Notes under the pieces: model-generated
Database searches by the model: none
What the model saw: only the letters and a program-made list of their open reading frames with translations
What the model was told of the DNA's origin: nothing
In this document: one piece after another, positions 8,120 to 16,123 of the stretch
Layout: the number at the start of each line of letters is the position of its first letter
Position numbering within the stretch: the first letter of the stretch is position 1
Origin: Tateyamaria omphalii
GTDB lineage: Bacteria; Pseudomonadota; Alphaproteobacteria; Rhodobacterales; Rhodobacteraceae
DNA length: 64,000 nucleotides
Assembly: GCF_019802125.1 (NCBI RefSeq)
Contig: NZ_JAHVHT010000001.1
Location: forward strand, 124,001-188,000
Reading direction: 5' to 3'
Program-made: the position numbers and the translations under genes

Positions 8120-10234
8120 GTGAACGCAGCTTCCGATTTTGTTCAGGCGGATCGTATCCTTCGCATTGACGGGCTTCTGGGTGCGGATGAGTTGTTGGCA
8201 GAGCGCCTGGAGTTTCGAGAAGCGATAAGCGAGTTGTTCGAAGGTGAGTTGCAACTGCGTTCGAAAACCGATGACCTCGTTCCGGCAGACATTATTGGCA
8301 AGACCTGCGACGTGAGCCTTGAGCTTGGTGCGGGAGTACGGCGCACCTGGAATGTTCTGATCACCAATATGGTCGTGGGCCCCAAAGTGACCCGAGGCTT
8401 GCAGAGCTACAGACTGACGTTGCGCCCGTCGATGTGGCTTCTCAGTCAGCGCTCTGACTGTCGGATTTGGCAGGACATGACCAGCGTCGAAGTATGTGAA
8501 ACGCTGATGTCCGAACATGGTCTGCCGGGGCCCGAGACCACTGGCATCGCCACTTCGCCAGAGGCGCAGCACTACTCCGTACAGTGGAACGAGAGCGACC
8601 TGGCTTATCTGACGCGACGACTGGAGGAAGACGGTATCTTCTACTGGTTCGCTCATGAAGAGGGGCGTCATGTGCTGCATCTCGCCAGTCATGCGGCGGG
8701 GTACACGGGGGGCGAGGATATACGCTTTGCTCATGGTTCGACTGACCGGAACCACATCAACCGCTTTGAAACATCATTCGCCTATACACCGGGTCAACGC
8801 ACGGCACGGGACTGGAATTTCCAGACACCCGGCATGGTGCCGGAGGGCGGCACGCCGAGCATTGTAAGTCTGCCGAAGAACGGCAGTTACGAGCTTTTTG
8901 AATATCCCATGGTCGGTGGATACGGGACCGGGCGTGCTTCCGATGCAATCGACAACGCGCGTGTTGAGCGACAGGCGAAGCTGAGAATGCAGGCCAGTGA
9001 GGCCGATCACCGCCGGGTCGAGGGAACTTCGACAGCGCGCACGTTGGCCGCTGGCGGCCGTTTCACACCTTACGACGTAGCCAACCCTGCCAACGTGTTC
9101 GACCAGCACGTGATCCTTGCAATCAAGCATGACGTGACTGACGCGAGCTACGAGACCGGCGGCGATCAGCCGGACTACACAAACCGCTTCCTCGCCTTGC
9201 CCGCCGATGTGCCTGCGACCCCCCACCGTGCGACTCCACGCCCGCGGATCGACGGCACGCAGGTGGCGATCGTGGCTGGTCCCGAGGGTGAAGAGATCCA
9301 TCCCGATGAATACGGGCGCATCAAACTTTGGTTTCCCTGGGACAGACGGGCGGCACGGGACGGCTCAGACACTTGCTGGGTTCGCGTTATGCAGAATTGG
9401 GCGGGCTCAGGATGGGGCGGCCAGATCATCCCTCGCATCGGTATGGAAGTCATGGTCACCTATCTGGATGGCGATCCGGACAGGCCCGTTGTCACGGGCG
9501 TAGTTCCAAACAGCAGACAGAAGGTGCCATACGAGCTGCCCGAGCATAAGACCCGTTCCACCTTTCGAACTGACAGCCACAAAGCCGATGGCTTCAACGA
9601 ACTCAGGTTTGAAGACAAGGCGGGCGAGGAAGAGATACGTGTCCACGCACAACAGGACATAAACACGATTGCGCGGCGTGACGTTTCCGAGGTGGTTCTG
9701 CGCAACAAGGTGGGGTTGGTCGAAGGAAACATATTGAACGAGGCGTCGGGGGGGCTCCTGACGAATGCGGGAACCGGCATGGTCTTTGCTGCGGGCATCA
9801 CCGGTCTCGACGAAACCGCATCTGCGGGGATGGGATCACAGGTGAACAAGCTGAGCCAGAGCGCCAAGACACTGCGCCGCGGCAAGTTTACCCAAATGCG
9901 ACAGGGCAGCATGTCGTTTCAAGCTGACGGCGATATGCATCTTGAGACACGAAAGAGCTATACTCAAACCGCGCTCGGCACCACGACCCTCTCGTCAGGC
10001 GAAAGTTATCGACTGTCAGTTGGAAGCGGAATGACGTTCGATGTCCGGCGCAACGTCATGATGTCATCGCAGAGGACGATCCACATCAACGCGGGTGATC
10101 GGATCAAACTGAATGTCGGCGCGTCCTCCCTGACCTTGGACAAGGATGGAACAATTGTCCTGAAGGGAAGGAACATCCGCATCGAAGGCAGCGCAACAAT
10201 TGCACACACAGCGCCGCAGATTGATCTGAACTAG
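8120..10234 (+). CDS. vgrG: Type VI secretion tip protein VgrG
   Basis: A 704-residue protein starting at GTG 8120, preceded by GAGGTGG. The family's usual N-terminal strand (FVQADRILRIDG) begins seven residues in. The order is VgrG-standard: a gp27-like module to about residue 360 (SVQWNESDLAYLTRRLEEDG is a hallmark), then the gp5-type OB fold (HPDEYGRIKLWFPWDR, CWVRVMQNWAGSGWGG, GDPDRPVVTGVV), then a DUF2345-like beta-helix spike ending SATIAHTAPQIDLN. No enzymatic C-terminal extension is seen, so it should act as a carrier spike. Two small genes follow immediately on the same strand, the usual place for a VgrG cargo and its immunity protein. No tss core genes lie in the window, so this is an orphan vgrG. 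Confidence 0.93.
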   Translation: MNAASDFVQADRILRIDGLLGADELLAERLEFREAISELFEGELQLRSKTDDLVPADIIGKTCDVSLELGAGVRRTWNVLITNMVVGPKVTRGLQSYRLTLRPSMWLLSQRSDCRIWQDMTSVEVCETLMSEHGLPGPETTGIATSPEAQHYSVQWNESDLAYLTRRLEEDGIFYWFAHEEGRHVLHLASHAAGYTGGEDIRFAHGSTDRNHINRFETSFAYTPGQRTARDWNFQTPGMVPEGGTPSIVSLPKNGSYELFEYPMVGGYGTGRASDAIDNARVERQAKLRMQASEADHRRVEGTSTARTLAAGGRFTPYDVANPANVFDQHVILAIKHDVTDASYETGGDQPDYTNRFLALPADVPATPHRATPRPRIDGTQVAIVAGPEGEEIHPDEYGRIKLWFPWDRRAARDGSDTCWVRVMQNWAGSGWGGQIIPRIGMEVMVTYLDGDPDRPVVTGVVPNSRQKVPYELPEHKTRSTFRTDSHKADGFNELRFEDKAGEEEIRVHAQQDINTIARRDVSEVVLRNKVGLVEGNILNEASGGLLTNAGTGMVFAAGITGLDETASAGMGSQVNKLSQSAKTLRRGKFTQMRQGSMSFQADGDMHLETRKSYTQTALGTTTLSSGESYRLSVGSGMTFDVRRNVMMSSQRTIHINAGDRIKLNVGASSLTLDKDGTIVLKGRNIRIEGSATIAHTAPQIDLN

Positions 10235-10248
10235 TGAGAGGCTGAGCC

Positions 10249-11133
10249 GTGGGTGGTATACTCGAATTCCTTTTTGGCGATGACGAAGAAGAACCCAGAC
10301 AGCCAGGGTATGTCATTGACACGACGGCCTATGAAGAGAGGCAAGCCGCGCGGCAAGCGGAATTGGAAGCGGCGGGCTGGACCGACAACCATCAAAGACG
10401 ATTGCAGGACTACTGCGATTTGTTCGAGGTTCCCGTAGAGTTCACGGTGGAATATCCGTTTGTTTGTCTTCAGGTTCTCGTGGCGATGTTTCTTGTTCCG
10501 AACCACGATCAGGAATCCGAACGGGACGCTGCCGGCATGGAGTTGCGTCAGATAATGGCCGAGGCATTTGGCCTGACGCGGCAATCAGCGATGAGCGGCG
10601 TGCTACCTCACCAGCGCTTTTATCAGCGTGTGAACATGATATTGATAAATATGAGGGTTTTGCCTCAGTGGTGGGATTTGCTGCGGGCGTCTCCGGAGGA
10701 ACTGGTGAAACTCCACAAGAGCCTCCGGCTATCACTCTATGTTTTGAGCCGGCTGGGTGCCTCCGGCGCTGCTGCAGCCCCTGCAGCGGTAGGGATCAGC
10801 AGTGCGGTATCGGCGCGAGAGGCTTTCGGAAATGCGGAAGGGCGTCTGCGCGACCGTGCGATCGCTTCGGCGCGCGCGGCTGGATCAACCGCCGTGGACA
10901 ATGTGACCGGCCGGTCCGGGCCTCTCTCGAAACTCGGACGCGGAGGACTTGTTGGCGGGGCTTTGATCGTCACTGGAATGGCGCTTTACGATCATGGTCA
11001 GAGGCGCCTCGAGATGGTCGAAGACCTTCTGGAAATTGCGTACCGAGAGGGTCGTGCGACCGAAGAACAGTACATGTCCATGTTCGAAGATCTGGATCCC
11101 GACCAAGTCAACCTTGAGAGATACTGGGAATAG
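10249..11133 (+). CDS. Putative VgrG-linked cargo/effector, family not recognised
   Basis: A 294-residue protein starting at GTG 10249, 14 bases after the vgrG stop, with GAGAGG just upstream. No family was recognised. The N-terminus is acidic (FLFGDDEEEPRQPG). A hydrophobic stretch lies at about 66-83 (FVCLQVLVAMFLV). An Ala/Gly-rich, membrane-prone helix spans about 168-188, and a Gly-rich hydrophobic segment lies at about 232-247 (GLVGGALIVTGMALY). The C-terminus is again acidic. There is no signal peptide. Position after vgrG, unknown fold and several amphipathic or hydrophobic helices fit a T6SS cargo that inserts into membranes. This is inference; a VgrG-specific chaperone or adaptor is an alternative. 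Confidence 0.6.
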   Translation: MGGILEFLFGDDEEEPRQPGYVIDTTAYEERQAARQAELEAAGWTDNHQRRLQDYCDLFEVPVEFTVEYPFVCLQVLVAMFLVPNHDQESERDAAGMELRQIMAEAFGLTRQSAMSGVLPHQRFYQRVNMILINMRVLPQWWDLLRASPEELVKLHKSLRLSLYVLSRLGASGAAAAPAAVGISSAVSAREAFGNAEGRLRDRAIASARAAGSTAVDNVTGRSGPLSKLGRGGLVGGALIVTGMALYDHGQRRLEMVEDLLEIAYREGRATEEQYMSMFEDLDPDQVNLERYWE

Positions 11134-11140
11134 TACAGCC

Positions 11141-11329
11141 ATGCCGGACGTAGCGAAGCAAATTGTGTTCTGGGCATTGCTGCTGGTCGGCTTTGCGCTG
11201 TTTGGTACGCTTCTATTTGATTTTCTGGCACAGCTTACAGGATCAAACCTTCTTTCGTGGTTTGCGATGGCACTCGCAAGCGGTGCTTGGCTTTTGCTTT
11301 TGGTGAAGTTCTTCTTCAGCGGTGACTGA
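11141..11329 (+). CDS. Small two-helix membrane protein, candidate immunity protein
   Basis: A 62-residue protein starting at ATG 11141, seven bases after the preceding stop; an in-frame upstream extension overlaps the preceding gene and is not needed. It is almost entirely two transmembrane helices (FWALLLVGFALFGTLLFDFL and WFAMALASGAWLLLLVKFFF) joined by a short polar turn (TGSN). The position directly after a VgrG cargo candidate and the membrane location match known small immunity proteins against membrane-targeting T6SS effectors. No family was recognised, so function is inferred from context only. About 350 bases without a gene follow. Confidence 0.55.
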   Translation: MPDVAKQIVFWALLLVGFALFGTLLFDFLAQLTGSNLLSWFAMALASGAWLLLLVKFFFSGD

Positions 11330-11685
11330 TACGCGTCGCGCAGGGACCGGTTGGACGACTTGATGCCGTCGTTTTCAGTGCTGCCGAAGCAGCTCTTTCG
11401 GCAAGAGCGCAATGTAGAGTGGATCGCTGCGGCCATTCTGGAGAGCAGATATCGTTGCCGCGTTTGAAGTGTTTTATCGAAAGCCTTCCGATCGGGGCGC
11501 CCGTGAGCAACTGGACCCGCTATGTCGGAGTTCACGATGTGGATGCCGCTGCTTTTGGTCGAATGATGAAGGCGTCGCAGGGATGGCTTTCAAAGTCAGC
11601 TTGCAAAAATGTACCGTTGCCGGCGCCTTTCCTTCCGCCTTGCGGTGATGATCGAGTGGAATGTTCAAAAGGGTGTGGGCAGCAG
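11330..11685. other. Non-coding gap after the T6SS-like module
   Basis: This stretch of 356 bases lies between the small membrane protein and the convergent DUF1330 gene. Open frames exist on both strands but none has a credible start with a ribosome-binding site or a recognisable product. No repeat or IS end was recognised. Confidence 0.45.
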
Positions 11686-11973
11686 TCAAAGGCCCTCGAC
11701 TACGACAATGTTTGCTTCGCAAGCGCCACTCCGATTTGCCCGAGCCTCTTGGTATTCCGGTGAGTTGTAGCACGCCAATGCTTGTTCCTTGCTGTCGAAC
11801 TCGATGACAACATGACGTTGAAACCCTTGCCCTTCCAGCTGAATTGCGTCCCCTCCCTGGACGAGAAAGCGCGCACCGTATTTTTGGAAAGCCGCGGGCG
11901 CATGTTGCCGATAACCGGCATACTTTTCGATGTCGGTAACGGTGACAAAGGCAATCCAGTACCCCTTCGCCAT
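11686..11973 (-). CDS. DUF1330 family protein
   Basis: A 95-residue protein, MAKGYWIAFVTVTDIEKYAGY to the end. It matches the DUF1330 pattern: an opening strand with Y-W-I-A, a Y-x3-APAAFQKYGARFLVQGG segment and FDSKEQALACYNSPEYQEARANR. These are small ferredoxin-like dimeric alpha/beta-barrel proteins of unknown chemistry, often found beside oxidation pathways. The ATG lies directly next to the stop of the GntR gene, so the two are co-transcribed. Together they diverge from the monooxygenase/dehydrogenase operon, which suggests a role in or around that pathway. Confidence 0.85.
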   Translation of the reverse strand: MAKGYWIAFVTVTDIEKYAGYRQHAPAAFQKYGARFLVQGGDAIQLEGQGFQRHVVIEFDSKEQALACYNSPEYQEARANRSGACEANIVVVEGL

Positions 11974-12666
11974 CTAAGTGTTCCCGTCGTTGTCCTGCAG
12001 GAAGCGTTTCGCGATCCTTGAAGCTTCACCGATATGTGCCTCTACGGCACTGCGCGCAGCGCGCGGATCTTGGCTCAGGATGGCATCATGGATGGATTGC
12101 ATGTGGGAGATGCCGGAACGTTCGCGGCCCTGGGCCGAAATGGTCAACGCGCGCAGGCGACTGATCCGGCCATTCAGTCTTTGCACGACGTCCCATGCGA
12201 TATCATGGCCTGCTTCCCGAAAAATCAGTTCGTAGAAATGTGTTGTGGCATGCAGCAGATCACTCCACTCGGTGTCGTCCATTTTTGCACGTAGGTCGTT
12301 CAGGGCACTGGACAGTTTTTCGCCAAAGGCAGGGCTTTGATGTGCGCTGCACTCAGCGGCGGCAGAGGCCTCGAGCTGCAGGCGGATGTTGTAGATTTGC
12401 TTGGCTTGGTCCCAGTTGAGGGTCGCTACAATAGGTCCCTTGTTCGGGATGATTTCGACAAGCCCCTCGGCTTCAAGATAGCGGATCGTTTCGCGTACGA
12501 CAGTCCTGCTGACACCGAGCTGATCACACAAGGGCCGTTCGACCAAGCGCTCTCCGGGCGCAAAATGCCCGTCGATTATGGCCTCACGCATGCGTTCCTG
12601 CACCATGTCGCGCAGGGTTTGCGGTGTTTTATCTATCTTGAGCAGGGTGGATCGTTCGGCGGGCAT
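11974..12666 (-). CDS. GntR-family transcriptional regulator, FCD subfamily
   Basis: A 230-residue protein. Residues 15-80 form the winged helix (TLRDMVQERMREAIIDGHF, LGVSRTVVRETIRYLEAEGL, NKGPIVA). From about residue 90 an all-helical FCD ligand-binding domain follows (AAAECSAH, HFYELIFREAGH, SGISHMQSIHDAIL), with acidic and histidine residues in the usual metal-site positions. Family members repress neighbouring catabolic operons and release DNA when an organic acid binds. Its gene is divergent from the operon starting at 12766, and a GGTATACC-centred palindrome lies between them, so it probably controls both sides. The ligand is unknown. Confidence 0.9.
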   Translation of the reverse strand: MPAERSTLLKIDKTPQTLRDMVQERMREAIIDGHFAPGERLVERPLCDQLGVSRTVVRETIRYLEAEGLVEIIPNKGPIVATLNWDQAKQIYNIRLQLEASAAAECSAHQSPAFGEKLSSALNDLRAKMDDTEWSDLLHATTHFYELIFREAGHDIAWDVVQRLNGRISRLRALTISAQGRERSGISHMQSIHDAILSQDPRAARSAVEAHIGEASRIAKRFLQDNDGNT

Positions 12667-12712
12667 TCCACAGTCGATAGCAGGTCAATTTGGGTTCAAC
12701 AACTCATATTGA

Positions 12713-12730
12713 CATATGGTATACCGTATG
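12713..12730. promoter_or_regulatory. Probable GntR/FCD operator
   Basis: An imperfect 18-base palindrome, CATATGGTATACCGTATG, is symmetric except for one pair. Its core GGTATACC fits the T-GGT-N-ACC-A type sites bound by FCD regulators. It lies between the divergent gntR start (12666) and the DUF1185 start (12766), where a repressor site for both directions is expected. Confidence 0.6.
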
Positions 12731-12765
12731 ACGAGTATGCAAAAAGTGATCCGAAAAGCAAAGAC

Positions 12766-13368
12766 ATGTCAGCCGAGATTCGCAAAACACTTGTCCATGT
12801 CGAAACCACGCTCATTGAAGGTGGTAAGGCAGCTAACCCACCACTGAAGCTGATCGCGGCCATGGCAGTGATACGCAATCCATGGGCAGGGCTGGGCTTC
12901 GTAGAGGATTTGACGCCGGCGATCAAAGACTGTGCGCCGAGCCTCGGCGCTCTTTTGACGGAGATGATTTTGGACGCAAGCGGCGGCGGTGATTTCGTTG
13001 AGGGCTACGGCAAGTCTGCAATCGTCGGAATGAATGGCGAAGTTGAGCATGCCTCTGCGCTAATTCACACACTCCATTTCGGAAACCACTATCGCAATGC
13101 CGTGGGCGCAAAGTCCTACCTGTCCTTCTGCAATACGCGCGGGCCCGCCAACGCACCATTGATGATCCCGTTGATGGACAAGAACGATGGAGGGCGCCGG
13201 TCGCACTACCTGACGATCCAAACGTCCATGGCAGATGCGCCCGCGGCAGACGAGATCCTGGTTGCGCTGGGCGCATCCATTGGCGGGCGCCCGCATCATC
13301 GCATTGGTGACCGGTATCAAGATCTCAGGGAATTGGGTCATGACATCGACAACCCTGCGGCTGTCTAA
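12766..13368 (+). CDS. Amino acid synthesis family protein (PF06684/DUF1185)
   Basis: A 200-residue protein. The ATG at 12766 (MSAEIRKTLVHVETTLIEGG) is chosen because the open frame upstream runs through the regulator gene and operator. Sequence features match the family once named 'amino acid synthesis': the opening I-R-K-x3-x-VE-x-T-x-x-EGG, the segment NPWAGLGFVEDLTP, EVEHASALIHTLHFGNHYRNAVG, and an IPLMDKND strand. Members have no established reaction but occur in operons with flavin-dependent oxygenases and amidases. This is the first gene of the divergent operon and overlaps the next by 29 bases. Confidence 0.8.
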   Translation: MSAEIRKTLVHVETTLIEGGKAANPPLKLIAAMAVIRNPWAGLGFVEDLTPAIKDCAPSLGALLTEMILDASGGGDFVEGYGKSAIVGMNGEVEHASALIHTLHFGNHYRNAVGAKSYLSFCNTRGPANAPLMIPLMDKNDGGRRSHYLTIQTSMADAPAADEILVALGASIGGRPHHRIGDRYQDLRELGHDIDNPAAV

Positions 13369-14152
13369 GTCCGGTCTTCGTGTTTCCATGCGTGATCAGG
13401 GCGCGGGGGCGCCTGTGGTCTTGATTCACGGTGTCGGTTTGCAATCTGCCGCTTGGAGACCGCAGATTTCCGCACTGGCCGGAACTTGTCGCATCATCGC
13501 CTTGGATATGCCGGGCCATGGTGGCAGCGGGCGGCTAGCGGCTGGCAGCACCGTGGCCGACTTTGTGGCATGGCTTCACGAAGCAGTTGTGGAATTGGCG
13601 CTCGGTCCGGTCAGTATTGTCGGACATTCCATGGGAGCGCTGATCGCAGGTGGCTTCGCCATCGAGTATCCTCATCTGACCACTCAGGTTGCTCTGTTGA
13701 ACGGCGTCTTCTGCAGGGATGCAAAAGCGCGTTCCGCGGTCGAGGCGCGGGCTGACGCCATTCGCGACGGGGCAATTACCCCGCACGCGCCACTGGCCCG
13801 TTGGTTTGGTGACAAGCCGCACGAACAGGCAGCGCGGGACATGGTGGCCGGGTGGTTGGCAGCGATGGATCAGGTTGGATATGCGACGGCCTACAGCGCT
13901 TTTGCCCAAGGCGACGCGGTCTATGCCGACAGGTATCCGAACATCTCTTGCCCGTTCCTCGCGATGACTGCAGCAGATGATCCCAATTCAACGCCAGAGA
14001 TGTCCAGGACCATGGCGCGCACTGTGCGCGACGGGCGTGCGGTTATCATCCCGGGTCATCGCCACATGGTGAACTTGACCGCACCGGAATTGGTCACAGA
14101 CCACCTTCTGAAATGGTTGAGACTGGGCGCGTTGAAGGAGGTGGCGCAATGA
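13340..14152 (+). CDS. Alpha/beta hydrolase
   Basis: A 270-residue protein starting at ATG 13340 (MTSTTLRLSKSGLRV). The start lies 29 bases inside the previous gene, and the longer frame is out of family. The fold signature is clear: HGVGL oxyanion loop at 30-34, DMPGHGGSG near 56, nucleophile elbow GHSMG at 95-99 with Ser97, an acid in TAADDPNS and the catalytic His in PGHRHMVNL near the C-terminus. It would hydrolyse an ester, enol-lactone or amide formed in the pathway. Its stop overlaps the ATG of the flavin reductase (ATGA), so translation is coupled. Confidence 0.9.
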   Translation: MTSTTLRLSKSGLRVSMRDQGAGAPVVLIHGVGLQSAAWRPQISALAGTCRIIALDMPGHGGSGRLAAGSTVADFVAWLHEAVVELALGPVSIVGHSMGALIAGGFAIEYPHLTTQVALLNGVFCRDAKARSAVEARADAIRDGAITPHAPLARWFGDKPHEQAARDMVAGWLAAMDQVGYATAYSAFAQGDAVYADRYPNISCPFLAMTAADDPNSTPEMSRTMARTVRDGRAVIIPGHRHMVNLTAPELVTDHLLKWLRLGALKEVAQ

Positions 14153-15060
14153 CAGGTCTGGATTCGCGCGCTTTGCGGACAGCATTTGGTACGTTCATGA
14201 CGGGTGTCACCGTGGTCACAGCACTTGATGCCGAGGGGGACCCGCTCGGGTTCACAGCGAACTCTTTTACCTCGGTGTCGCTGGATCCCCCCTTGGTGCT
14301 GGTCTGTTTGGCGAAGTCATCAAGGAACCACGACGGTTTTGTCGCGGCCGGCGGATTCGCTGTCAGTGTTCTGGCCGAAACGCAGCGGGACATTTCGAAC
14401 ACGTTCGCACGCCCATCCGATGATCGGTTTGCAGATGTGGACTGGCATCTTGGTCCACACGGTTCACCTATTGTCCATGGATGTTCAGCATGGTTCGATT
14501 GCGCGCTGCACAAGGCAATCGAGGCCGGGGATCATACCATATTGATTGGGCGGGTCCTTGCGTTCGACAGTACATCATCGCCGGGTCTGGGCTATGCGCG
14601 CGGCGCCTATGTTGTTCCGGATCGTGCGATGAACCTGATGGGGCATCACCTTGACCTCGTGGTTTCTGCGCTTATCGCTCGGAACGGGGAAGTTCTGCTG
14701 AAAAGTGACGAACACGGCGGTATGGCGCTTCCGGAAACCGTGGTTGGCCCGGATGAAAGTGTTTCGGCGGCTCTTGCGCGGCTTGTGGACAGCACAGGTT
14801 CAAACGCTCAGCCAGGTTTCATCTATTCGGTATTTGAGGATGCTGCCCGCAAACGTCAGCACTTGTGTTTTCTGTGCCAGACCACCGACGGTGACGGGAT
14901 AGCGGGCACATTTGTCCCGTTGGAGCGATCGGCGTTGGATGACGTCTCGGATCCCGCGATCCTGACCTTGCTTGAGCGCTACGTGTCGGAGGCGCAGCTT
15001 GGCACCTTCGGCATCTACTACGGCAATCAAACCAGCGGCGATGTCCGCGCGATCGTCTGA
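14149..15060 (+). CDS. Flavin reductase with C-terminal Nudix-like domain
   Basis: A 303-residue protein starting at ATG 14149, with GGAGG nine bases upstream. Residues 1-160 are a flavin reductase of the HpaC/DIM6 type: FGTFMTGVTVVTA, GFTANSFTSVSLDPPLVLVC, SVLAETQRDISNTFA, GDHTILIGRVLA. Such enzymes reduce FMN or FAD with NAD(P)H for a partner oxygenase. Residues about 170-303 form a second domain (LDLVVSALIARNGEVLLKS, then LPETVVGPDESVSAALARLV) that resembles a Nudix fold but lacks the full REUxEExGU catalytic helix, so it is probably non-catalytic. The partner oxygenase is encoded immediately downstream. The fusion is unusual. Confidence 0.8.
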   Translation: MTGLDSRALRTAFGTFMTGVTVVTALDAEGDPLGFTANSFTSVSLDPPLVLVCLAKSSRNHDGFVAAGGFAVSVLAETQRDISNTFARPSDDRFADVDWHLGPHGSPIVHGCSAWFDCALHKAIEAGDHTILIGRVLAFDSTSSPGLGYARGAYVVPDRAMNLMGHHLDLVVSALIARNGEVLLKSDEHGGMALPETVVGPDESVSAALARLVDSTGSNAQPGFIYSVFEDAARKRQHLCFLCQTTDGDGIAGTFVPLERSALDDVSDPAILTLLERYVSEAQLGTFGIYYGNQTSGDVRAIV

Positions 15061-15076
15061 AGGAAGGGGCTGGCAG

Positions 15077-16114
15077 ATGCGCTTCTCACTCTTTGTTCAC
15101 ATGGAAAGGACATCTGCAGACGAGGACCAACAGGAACTTTACGAAAACTATGTCGCCCTTGCGCAAATGGCAGATCGGGGCGGGATGCACGCCGTATGGA
15201 CTGGTGAACATCACGGCATGGACTTCACTATCGCGCCCAACCCCTTTCTGAACCTCGTCGATCTGGCGTGTCGGACCAGGAATGTGCGATTGGGCACAGG
15301 CACGATCATCGCCCCGTTCTGGCATCCGATCAAACTTGCCGGTGAGGCGGCCATGACCGACATGATGCTGGACGGTCGTCTCGATCTCGGCATCGCGCGC
15401 GGCGCTTACTCCTATGAATACGAGCGCATGGTTCCCGGCATGGATGCGTGGGATGCGGGCCAGAGAATGCGCGAACTGGTACCGGCATTGCAGGGACTGT
15501 GGAAGGGTGATTACGCTCAGGAGGGCACATACCACGCTTTTCCTGCAACAACCTCCTCCCCCAAACCTGTTCAGCCACATGGTCCTCCGATCTGGATTGC
15601 CGCGCGCGACCCAAACAGTCATGAATTCGCGGTATCAAATGGCTGCCAGGTGCAGGTCACGCCGCTTTGGCAGGGCGATGAAGAGATCACCAAGCTGATG
15701 GACACGTTCAAGGCGGCCTGTGCGAAATTCCCCGATGTTCCCAGGCCGGACATCATGCTGCTCAATCATACGTACATTGCCGAGGATGAGGCCGACATCG
15801 AACAAGCCGCACAGGAGATCAATCGCTTCTATTGCTATTTTGGCGCATGGTTTAAGAATGAACGCCGCGTCCGTCAGGGTCTGATCGAAACCTTGTCCGA
15901 TCAGGAGATAGCCGCCCATCCGTTCTATTCGCCCGAAGCGATGAGGCGAGACAATGTGATCGCGACGGCGGACAAGGCAATCGAGCGGATCAAAGTGTAT
16001 GAAACGCTGGGGTATGATGAATACTCGTTCTGGATCGACAGCGGCATGAGCTTCGAGCGAAAGAAAGCTTCGCTGGAGCGGTTCATCAAGGATGTCATGC
16101 CAGCCTTCGACTAG
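15077..16114 (+). CDS. Luciferase-like flavin-dependent monooxygenase (LLM class)
   Basis: A 345-residue protein, the usual length of the bacterial luciferase-like family. The start is ATG 15077 (MRFSLFVHMERT), 16 bases after the reductase stop, with AAGGGG upstream. Typical features are the TIM-barrel opening, MADRGGMHAVWTGEHHG, the flavin-site strand VRLGTGTIIAPFWHPIKLAGE, MLDGRLDLGIARGAY, and GPPIWIAARDPNS. It would use the reduced flavin supplied by the upstream reductase to oxygenate an organic substrate, possibly with ring or C-N cleavage. Related two-component systems open N-heterocycles, but the substrate here cannot be read from sequence. Confidence 0.9.
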   Translation: MRFSLFVHMERTSADEDQQELYENYVALAQMADRGGMHAVWTGEHHGMDFTIAPNPFLNLVDLACRTRNVRLGTGTIIAPFWHPIKLAGEAAMTDMMLDGRLDLGIARGAYSYEYERMVPGMDAWDAGQRMRELVPALQGLWKGDYAQEGTYHAFPATTSSPKPVQPHGPPIWIAARDPNSHEFAVSNGCQVQVTPLWQGDEEITKLMDTFKAACAKFPDVPRPDIMLLNHTYIAEDEADIEQAAQEINRFYCYFGAWFKNERRVRQGLIETLSDQEIAAHPFYSPEAMRRDNVIATADKAIERIKVYETLGYDEYSFWIDSGMSFERKKASLERFIKDVMPAFD

Positions 16115-16123
16115 GGAAAAGCG

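Noticed and set aside
12337-12765. N-terminal extension of the DUF1185 protein
   Set aside because: It runs antisense through the regulator gene and across the operator; family similarity begins at 12766.
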